In this document: one piece after another, positions 29,561 through 34,827 of the stretch | How the letters are laid out: every line of letters begins with the position of its first letter | Numbering within the stretch: the first letter of the stretch is position 1 | Assembly (NCBI GenBank): GCA_964236585.1 | Contig: CAXSFE010000025.1 | Span: 1-34,827 of the forward strand | DNA: 34,827 nt | Reading direction: 5' to 3' | Source: CAXSEF01 sp964236585 | GTDB lineage: Bacteria > Pseudomonadota > Alphaproteobacteria > Acetobacterales > Acetobacteraceae | The notes under the pieces: generated by a model | Told to the model about the DNA's origin: nothing | Database searches by the model: none | Seen by the model: only the letters and a program-made list of their open reading frames with translations | Translations under genes and position numbers: made by a program

Positions 29561-29983
29561 ATGAACATCATCCAGACCTACGAGGCCGAGGAGATGGCCC
29601 GGCTGAGCGCCGCGCGCGCCGTGCCGGACTTCGCGCCGGGCGACACGCTCAAGGTGTCGGTGAAGGTGGTCGAGGGCGAGCGCACCCGCGTGCAGGCCTA
29701 CGAGGGCGTGTGCATCGCGCGCTCCAACCGCGGGCTGAACAGCAACTTCACCGTGCGCAAGATCAGCTACGGCGAGGGCGTGGAGCGGGTGTTCCCGCTG
29801 TACGCGCCGACGATCTCGGAGATCGCGGTGCTGCGCCGCGGCGACGTGCGGCGCGCGAAGCTCTATTACCTGCGCGGGCGCCGCGGCAAGTCGGCGCGCA
29901 TCGCCGAGAAGGCACGCGACACGCGGGTGCCGGCGAACGCCGGGGCCGAGGCTGCGCCGGCGCCGGCGCCTGCGGCAGAGTAA
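29561..29983 (+). CDS. rplS: 50S ribosomal protein L19
   Basis: A 140-residue large-subunit protein located near the 30S-50S interface. It has VVEGERTRVQAYEGVCIARS, then NSNFTVRKISYGEGVERVFP, and then the hallmark RRGDVRRAKLYYLRGRRGK. The C-terminal tail is extended and Ala/Pro-rich (AEAAPAPAPAAE), a common alphaproteobacterial feature. A GAGAGGGA ribosome site precedes the ATG. It closes the rpsP gene set. R14 starts right after the TAA and separates it from leuC. Confidence 0.97.
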   Translation: MNIIQTYEAEEMARLSAARAVPDFAPGDTLKVSVKVVEGERTRVQAYEGVCIARSNRGLNSNFTVRKISYGEGVERVFPLYAPTISEIAVLRRGDVRRAKLYYLRGRRGKSARIAEKARDTRVPANAGAEAAPAPAPAAE

Positions 29984-30119
29984 GGCAAAGGGCTCTGCCC
30001 TTTGATCCCGCCGGGGGCAGGCGCCCCCGGACCCGCGCACTGAAGCGGGTGTCTTTCTGAGTTGTGCGGGTCTGGGGGCGCCTGCCCCCGGCGGGTCCAG
30101 GGCAGAGCCCTGGCCTTTC
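29984..30119. repeat. Hairpin element R14, alternative centre
   Basis: A two-half copy between rplS and leuC. The left HP1 is CAAAGGGC/GCCCTTTG and the right HP1 is CCAGGGC/GCCCTGG. Both HP2 hairpins are of the GGGGGC/GCCCCC type. In place of CTTAAG, the middle 30030-30068 pairs GACCCGCGCAC on the left with TGTGCGGGTC on the right. This links it to R6, R12 and R16. Confidence 0.9.
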
Positions 30120-30136
30120 TTCCTGGGGTGCCCACC

Positions 30137-31546
30137 ATGCCGCGCACACTGTTCGACAAGATCTGGGACGCGCACGTCGTCGAGCGTTCGCCCGACGGCA
30201 CCTGCCTGCTCTACATCGACCGGCACCTGGTGCACGAGGTCACGAGCCCGCAGGCGTTCGAGGGGCTGCGGCTGTCGGGGCGCCGGGTGCGCCGGCCGGA
30301 CGCGACGGTCGCGGTGACGGACCACAACGTGCCGACGAGCGACCGGCGGCTGGGCATCGCGGAGGCGGACTCGCGGCTGCAGGTGGAGACGCTGGAGCGC
30401 AACGTGGCGGAGTTCGGGGTGCCTTACTTCCCGCTGCTCAGCCGCGAGCAGGGGATCGTGCACATCGTGGGGCCGGAGCAGGGCATCAGCCTGCCGGGGA
30501 TGACCATCGTGTGCGGCGACAGCCATACGTCCACGCACGGCGCGCTGGGGGCGATGGCGTTCGGCATCGGCACCAGCGAGGTGGAGCACGTGCTGGCGAC
30601 GCAGACGCTGCTGCTCAGGCCGGCGCTGAACATGCTGGTGCGGGTGGACGGCGTGCTGCCGGCGGGGGTGAGCGCCAAGGACGTGATGCTGGCGATCATC
30701 GGGGTGATCGGCACGGCGGGCGGGACGGGGCACGTGATCGAGTATGCCGGCGAGGCAATCCGCGGGCTCGACATGGCCGGGCGGATGACGATCTGCAACA
30801 TGAGTATCGAGGCCGGGGCGCGCGCGGGGCTGGTGGCGCCGGACGAGACGACGTTCCGGTATGTGGAGGGGCGACCGTTCGCGCCGAAGTGCGAGGCGTT
30901 CGCGCGCGCGGTCGAGTACTGGCGCACGCTGCCGTCCGACGAGGGCGCGGTGTACGACCGCACGGTGGTGCTGCGGGCCGAAGAGATCAGCCCGATGGTG
31001 AGCTGGGGGACGAGCCCGGAGGACGTGGTGGCGATCGACGGCGTGGTACCCGATCCGGCCGCGGCCGGCGACGAGGCGAAGCGCGCGGACCTGCAGCGGA
31101 TGATCGACTACATGGCGCTGGTGCCGGGGACGCCGATGACGGAGATCCCGGTCGACGTGGTGTTCATCGGCTCGTGCACCAACGGGCGGATCGAGGACAT
31201 GCGCGCGGCTGCCGCGGTGGTGCGCGGGCGGCGCGTGGCCGAGGGCGTGCGGGCGATGGTGGTGCCGGGCTCGGGGATGGTGAAGTTCCAGGCGGAGCAG
31301 GAGGGGCTCGACGCGGTGTTCGTGGGCGCGGGCTTCGAGTGGCGCGAGGCGGGGTGCTCGATGTGCCTCGGCATGAACCCGGACAAGCTGACGCCGGGGC
31401 AGCGCTGCGCGTCGACGTCGAACCGCAACTTCGAGGGGCGGCAGGGGCCGGGCGGGCGCACGCACCTGATGTCGCCGGCGATGGCCGCCGCCGCCGCGGT
31501 GACGGGGCGGCTGACGGATGCGCGGGCGCTGGGGGTCGTGGGCTGA
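30137..31546 (+). CDS. leuC: 3-isopropylmalate dehydratase large subunit
   Basis: A 469-residue aconitase-family enzyme. With LeuD it isomerises 2-isopropylmalate to 3-isopropylmalate in leucine synthesis, using a [4Fe-4S] cluster. The cluster Cys lie in FIGSCTNGRIEDM and in CSMCLGMNPD; CGDSHTSTHGALG, near residue 128, is the other family motif. The ATG at 30137 begins the conserved TLFDKIWDAHVV segment. It overlaps leuD by one base (TGATG), so the two subunits are co-translated. R14 lies upstream; leuB is downstream after R15. Confidence 0.97.
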   Translation: MPRTLFDKIWDAHVVERSPDGTCLLYIDRHLVHEVTSPQAFEGLRLSGRRVRRPDATVAVTDHNVPTSDRRLGIAEADSRLQVETLERNVAEFGVPYFPLLSREQGIVHIVGPEQGISLPGMTIVCGDSHTSTHGALGAMAFGIGTSEVEHVLATQTLLLRPALNMLVRVDGVLPAGVSAKDVMLAIIGVIGTAGGTGHVIEYAGEAIRGLDMAGRMTICNMSIEAGARAGLVAPDETTFRYVEGRPFAPKCEAFARAVEYWRTLPSDEGAVYDRTVVLRAEEISPMVSWGTSPEDVVAIDGVVPDPAAAGDEAKRADLQRMIDYMALVPGTPMTEIPVDVVFIGSCTNGRIEDMRAAAAVVRGRRVAEGVRAMVVPGSGMVKFQAEQEGLDAVFVGAGFEWREAGCSMCLGMNPDKLTPGQRCASTSNRNFEGRQGPGGRTHLMSPAMAAAAAVTGRLTDARALGVVG

Positions 31547-32169
31547 TGCGGGCGTTCACGACGCTGACGGGCATCGCGGCGCCGCTGCCGATGGCCAACG
31601 TCGACACGGACAAGATCATCCCGTCGCGCTTCCTCAAGACGATCGCGCGCACCGGGCTTGGCAGGAACCTGTTCGACGCGCTGCGCTACGAGGCGGACGG
31701 GTCGGAAAAGGCGGGGTTCGTGCTGAACCGCGAGCCTTACCGTCGCGCGGAGATCCTGGTCACGCACGAGAACTTCGGCTGCGGCTCGTCACGCGAGCAT
31801 GCGCCGTGGGCGCTGCTGGACTTCGGCATCCGTTGCGTGATCGCGCCGGATTTCGCGGACATCTTCCACGGCAACTGTTTCAAGAACGGCATCCTGCCGA
31901 TCCGCCTGCCGCGCGAGGTGTGCGACGCGCTGATGGCCGATGCGGCGCTGGGCGCCAACGCGCGGATCAGCGTCGACCTGGAGCGCCAGGTGGTGGTGCG
32001 GCCGAATGGCGAGGAGATCGCCTTCGAGGTGGACGCGTTCCGCAAGCACCGCCTGCTGCTGGGGCTCGACGACATCGGCGAGACGATGCAGCGCGGCGCG
32101 GAGATCGACCGGTTCGAGAGCGAGCGGGCGGCGGCGCAGCCGTGGATGCCGGGGATCGGGGGCGTCTGA
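31546..32169 (+). CDS. leuD: 3-isopropylmalate dehydratase small subunit
   Basis: A 207-residue small subunit forming the swivelling domain of the LeuCD enzyme. It has NVDTDKIIPSRFLKTIARTG near residue 18 and the hallmark ENFGCGSSREHAPWALLDFG. FRKHRLLLGLDDIGETM lies near the C-terminus. The length is normal. The start overlaps the leuC stop. The stop is followed at once by R15, which carries an extra inserted hairpin. Confidence 0.97.
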   Translation: MRAFTTLTGIAAPLPMANVDTDKIIPSRFLKTIARTGLGRNLFDALRYEADGSEKAGFVLNREPYRRAEILVTHENFGCGSSREHAPWALLDFGIRCVIAPDFADIFHGNCFKNGILPIRLPREVCDALMADAALGANARISVDLERQVVVRPNGEEIAFEVDAFRKHRLLLGLDDIGETMQRGAEIDRFESERAAAQPWMPGIGGV

Positions 32170-32170
32170 A

Positions 32171-32345
32171 GGAAGGCTGGGCTCTGCCCAGACCCGCCAG
32201 GCGGAGGTGGCCAAAGGTTCCGACGATCTGCTTGGATCGTTGGAAGGGCCATTGGAGGGAGCCGCCCCTGGACCGGCCTCACTTAAGAAGTGGATTCCAA
32301 AGGCTCGGCCTTTGGCGGAGTTTGAGGCAGAGCCTCAACCTTGCT
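32171..32345. repeat. Hairpin element R15 with a nested hairpin insertion
   Basis: A long copy between leuD and leuB. The left HP1 is CTGGGC/GCCCAG. The left HP2 is split by about 60 inserted bases (about 32201-32260) that contain their own inverted repeat, 32218-32228 with 32235-32245. The centre is CTTAAG at 32282-32287. The right HP2 is CCAAAGGC/GCCTTTGG and the right HP1 is TTGAGGC/GCCTCAA. Confidence 0.92.
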
Positions 32346-32373
32346 TTCTCCCTGCGCCCGAAGGACCCCCGCG

Positions 32374-33486
32374 ATGGCCGCCAACAAGACTCTCCTGGTG
32401 CTTCCGGGCGACGGCATCGGCCCGGAGGTGATGCGCGAGGTCAAGCGCGTGGTCGACTGGATGGGCCGTGCGCGCGGCGTGCGCTTCGACATCACCGAGG
32501 CGCTGGTTGGCGGCGCGTCGATCGACGCGCACGGGGTGGCGATCACCGAGGACACGCTGGCGGCGGCGAAGGCGGCGGACGCGATCCTGTTCGGTGCGGT
32601 GGGCGGGCCGAAGTGGAGCCACCTGGGGTTCGACGTGCGGCCGGAGCTCGCGATCCTGCGGCTGCGCTCGGAGCTGGGGCTGTTCGCGAACCTGCGGCCG
32701 GCGATCGTGCTTGATCCGCTGGTCAATGCCAGCACGCTCAAGCCGGAGGTGGTGCGCGGGCTCGACCTGATGATCGTGCGCGAGAGCACGGGCGGCATCT
32801 ACTTCGGCGAGCCGCGCGGCGTCGAGACGCTGCCGGACGGCCGCCGCCGGGGGTTCAACACCGAGAGCTACGACACGCACGAGATCGAGCGCGTGGCGCG
32901 CGTGGCGTTCGAGCTGGCGCGCACGCGCAAGGGCCGCGTCACGAGCGTGGAGAAGGCGAACGTGATGGAGAGCGGCCTGCTGTGGCGCCAGACGGTGCAG
33001 GCGCTGGGCGAGGCCGAGTACCCGGACGTGGCGCTGTCGCACATGTACGCGGACAACTGCGCGATGCAGATGGTGCGCAACCCGCTGCAGTTCGACGTGA
33101 TCGTCACGGGCAACCTGTTCGGCGACATCCTGAGCGATCTCGCTTCGATGTGCACCGGGTCGCTGGGCATGCTGCCGTCGGCGACGCTGGGTGCGGTGGG
33201 CGCGGACGGGCGGCGGCACGCGCTGTACGAGCCGATCCACGGCAGCGCGCCCGACATCGCGGGCAAGGGCGTCGCCAACCCGCTGGCGCAGATCCTGAGC
33301 TTCGCGATGCTGCTGCGCACCTCGTTCGCGATGGACGAGGACGCGGCGATGATCGAGACCGCGGTGGGCCGCGTGCTGGCCAACGGGCTGCGCACCGCCG
33401 ACATCCTCTCGCCCGGCACCGCGCGGGTCGGCACGGGCGTAATGGGCGAGAGCGTGCTGCGCGAGCTGGAGAAGCTCGGCGCCTGA
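32374..33486 (+). CDS. leuB: 3-isopropylmalate dehydrogenase
   Basis: A 370-residue cytoplasmic NAD-dependent enzyme that oxidises and decarboxylates 3-isopropylmalate to 2-oxoisocaproate, the step after LeuCD. It has LVLPGDGIGPEVM at residues 8-20, VEKANVMESGLLWR, and the metal/substrate signature NLFGDILSDLASMCTGSLGM. The NAD-binding block EPIHGSAPDIAGKGVANPLA follows. An AAGGA ribosome site lies 10 bases before the ATG. R15 separates it from leuD; no leuA is in the window. A small inverted repeat (TCGGGC/GCCCGA, 33492-33512) follows the stop but lacks a T-tract. Confidence 0.97.
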   Translation: MAANKTLLVLPGDGIGPEVMREVKRVVDWMGRARGVRFDITEALVGGASIDAHGVAITEDTLAAAKAADAILFGAVGGPKWSHLGFDVRPELAILRLRSELGLFANLRPAIVLDPLVNASTLKPEVVRGLDLMIVRESTGGIYFGEPRGVETLPDGRRRGFNTESYDTHEIERVARVAFELARTRKGRVTSVEKANVMESGLLWRQTVQALGEAEYPDVALSHMYADNCAMQMVRNPLQFDVIVTGNLFGDILSDLASMCTGSLGMLPSATLGAVGADGRRHALYEPIHGSAPDIAGKGVANPLAQILSFAMLLRTSFAMDEDAAMIETAVGRVLANGLRTADILSPGTARVGTGVMGESVLRELEKLGA

Positions 33487-33520
33487 GCCGATCGGGCGGC
33501 GATTCTGCCCGAGCGCGCCC

Positions 33521-33549
33521 TTGCGGCAGCGGCGGGGCTCGGCTACACC
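33521..33549 (+). promoter_or_regulatory. Candidate promoter of tRNA-Arg
   Basis: TTGCGG at 33521-33526 and TACACC at 33544-33549 are separated by 17 bases. The predicted transcription start falls about 3-5 bases before the tRNA 5' end. Spacing and position fit a sigma-70 promoter; the hexamers are only partial matches. Confidence 0.4.
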
Positions 33550-33558
33550 CCGCCCGCG

Positions 33559-33635
33559 GCGCCCGTAGCTCAATTGGATAGAGCACCAGACTACGAATCT
33601 GGGGGTTGGAAGTTCGAGTCTTTCCGGGCGCGCCA
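33559..33635 (+). tRNA. tRNA-Arg (anticodon ACG)
   Basis: A complete cloverleaf of 77 bases including an encoded CCA. The acceptor stem is GCGCCCG/CGGGCGC and the D stem GCTC/GAGC. The anticodon stem CCAGA/TCTGG has loop CTACGAA and anticodon ACG. The T arm has loop TTCGAGT. A34 is expected to be converted to inosine, reading CGU, CGC and CGA. The discriminator base is G. Confidence 0.96.
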
Positions 33636-33722
33636 TCCCCTTGCCTTGGCTCCGTGTGGACAGGCCTTTCCTGGCGGCCCGCCGCGGTTCGGACCGGTGA
33701 CGACGATGTCTGGCCGGTGATG

Positions 33723-33826
33723 CAGGAAAGATTGAGGCTTTGCCTCAAGCTCCGCCGAAGGTCGGCCTTCGGACACCGCTGCCTGGACACCTGGTTTCCG
33801 GTAGCGACTTGTGCGGGTCCGGGCGG
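33723..33826. repeat. Decayed hairpin element R16
   Basis: Only the left half is clear, between tRNA-Arg and the MarR gene. HP1 is TTGAGGC/GCCTCAA (33732-33748, loop TTT) and HP2 is CCGAAGG/CCTTCGG (33755-33772). After a diverged middle, TGTGCGGGTCCGGGCGGG near 33810 resembles the right arm of R14. No CTTAAG is present. The rest of the gap 33636-33722 shows nothing I can identify. Confidence 0.75.
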
Positions 33827-33856
33827 GTCATGATCCCGCGGCATCTGTTGCTGGCG

Positions 33857-34369
33857 CTAGAGCGTCGCCGGCTCGCACGGGGCCTCCTCGGCGCACGCGT
33901 GTGCCTCGGCGGTCCCGGCATCGAGCGTCGGCAGGTTGGCGGCCAGGCGCTGCAGCAGCCGGCGCAGCGTGGCGGCCTCGTGCTCGCACAGCCCGGCCAG
34001 CAGCCTCTGCTCGCGCCGCAGCGCGAGGGCGAGCAGGCGGGCATGCATGCGCTCGCCCGACGCGCTCAGCGCCGCCCTGCGGTCGCGGCCGGAGGTCTCG
34101 AGCCGCACCAGCCCCCGCTCCGCCAGCGCCGCGAAGCTCCGGCTCACCGCCGCCTTGTCGAGCCCGGCGCACAGGCAGAGCCGGGCGGCCGAGCTGTGCG
34201 GGCTGGCGGCGATCTGGGCCATGACCCGCCAGTCGGTGTAGCCCAGCCCGAACGTCGCGCGGCACTCGCGCGAGGCGGTCGCCGACAGCCTGTTGGACAG
34301 CAGCGACAGGAACGCCGGTATGTGGCGCTCGAGGTCGAGTGTCTCCCGCTGTGCCGAATCTGGCTGCAT
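33857..34369 (-). CDS. MarR-family transcriptional regulator
   Basis: A 170-residue winged-helix regulator. The DNA-binding domain spans about residues 30-110: YTDWRVMAQIAASPHSSAAR, then the recognition-helix region LCLCAGLDKAAVSRSFAALA. The wing follows, with GLVRLETSGRDRRAALSASG. A C-terminal helix pair for dimerisation completes it. The ligand and targets are unknown. The ATG at 34369 fits the family's usual N-terminus; the open frame runs further up without similarity. It is divergent from the PAP2-like gene, so it may control that gene and itself. Confidence 0.88.
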   Translation of the reverse strand: MQPDSAQRETLDLERHIPAFLSLLSNRLSATASRECRATFGLGYTDWRVMAQIAASPHSSAARLCLCAGLDKAAVSRSFAALAERGLVRLETSGRDRRAALSASGERMHARLLALALRREQRLLAGLCEHEAATLRRLLQRLAANLPTLDAGTAEAHACAEEAPCEPATL

Positions 34370-34575
34370 CCCCGTCACGCTCCCGATGGCGGCCGGTTCG
34401 TCGCACCGGCGGTGCGATCGTCCTCCGCTCCCGCCACGCGGCATGAAGGCCCGCGTGGTGATCCCTCGCGCAGTCTGGCAGCCCGCGTGGGCTTGTCGAT
34501 CCGCGATCGCACGCCGGATCGACACGAGCGCGTAATCGCGCCCGGGGGCCGGGCCTGCGCCCGCCGGCACCGCGC
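34370..34575. promoter_or_regulatory. Divergent region MarR / PAP2-like gene
   Basis: This 206-base gap should hold both promoters and possibly a MarR operator. I see no clear -35/-10 pair, no long palindrome and no R element. It is AT-richer than the genes around it. Confidence 0.3.
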
Positions 34576-34827
34576 ATGACGGCGTGGCAGGCCTGGACGG
34601 GGATCACCGATCTCGCGGACCAGGCCGTGGTGCTGCCGCTGGCGCTGCTGGTGTTCGTGGCGCTGCTGTCGCGCCGGCGGGGCGACGCAGGGGCCGGCCA
34701 CGCGGCGCGGGCCTGGGCGCTGGCGGTGGGCGGGGTGCTGCTCGCGCTGCTGGCGCTCAAGCTCTGGGCCGGCGCCTGCGCGGGCACCGGCCCGGCCGGG
34801 GGCTTCGGCGTCCTGCGCGGCGTGGGG
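34576..34827 (+). CDS. PAP2-like membrane phosphatase, N-terminal part
   Basis: An open frame of 84 codons running off the window, starting MTAWQAWTGITDLADQAVVL. It has two hydrophobic stretches, near residues 17-33 and 50-67 (LAVGGVLLALLALKLWAG). The TDLADQAVVLPLALL pattern resembles the first helix of PAP2-family membrane phosphatases, but the catalytic motifs would lie beyond the window, so the call is tentative. No clear ribosome site precedes this ATG. Confidence 0.55.
   Translation, partial: MTAWQAWTGITDLADQAVVLPLALLVFVALLSRRRGDAGAGHAARAWALAVGGVLLALLALKLWAGACAGTGPAGGFGVLRGVG

Noticed and set aside
33487..34827. Genomic island at tRNA-Arg
   Set aside because: No integrase, no duplicated tRNA 3' end and no change in composition is visible downstream of the tRNA.

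Overview
The window looks like chromosomal DNA of a very GC-rich alphaproteobacterium. The order ffh-rpsP-rimM-trmD-rplS followed by leuCD and leuB, together with a glycerol ABC-transporter operon (glpRDSTPQUVK), suggests Rhodospirillales, probably Acetobacteraceae. That placement is inferred from gene order and protein style, not from a search.

Layout. (1) 1-1482: the tail of an unidentified gene, a TPR protein and a convergent DUF6065-like protein. (2) 1623-12704, all on the minus strand: a complete glycerol module. It has the DeoR repressor GlpR, glycerol-3-phosphate dehydrogenase GlpD, ATPases GlpS and GlpT, permeases GlpP and GlpQ, small membrane protein GlpU, binding protein GlpV and kinase GlpK. 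A 2OG-Fe(II) oxygenase-like gene overlaps the start of glpR. (3) 12879-21553, minus strand: two ribose-type sugar ABC importers in tandem plus a ribokinase. (4) 21760-26061: two tiny Lys-rich proteins, a prolyl-oligopeptidase-family S9 peptidase and an FAD/NAD(P)-binding oxidoreductase. (5) 26347-29983: the plus-strand translation genes ffh, rpsP, rimM, trmD and rplS. (6) 30137-33486: leuC, leuD and leuB of leucine synthesis. (7) 33559-34827: tRNA-Arg(ACG), a MarR regulator and the start of a PAP2-like membrane protein.

The most striking feature is a family of 16 intergenic elements (R1-R16), mostly 120-175 bp. A typical copy is two inverted half-units. Each half has an outer hairpin HP1 (variable stem around a mostly conserved GCTCTGC loop), a CCCGCC-type linker and an inner hairpin HP2. 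The halves meet at a central palindrome, most often CTTAAG, and outer GCAAGGCC/GGCCTTGC edges bound the element. The stems differ widely between copies but stay paired, and HP1 and HP2 types assort independently. That pattern points to selection on structure and to exchange of parts. Every non-divergent gap longer than about 130 bp carries one, often starting within 0-20 bp of a stop codon. Three of the four divergent promoter gaps carry none. One copy supplies the last 20 codons and the stop of a neighbouring gene, one has a second hairpin nested in a stem, and one has matched changes in both arms. I do not recognise a named family for it, and no transposase or other partner gene lies in the window.
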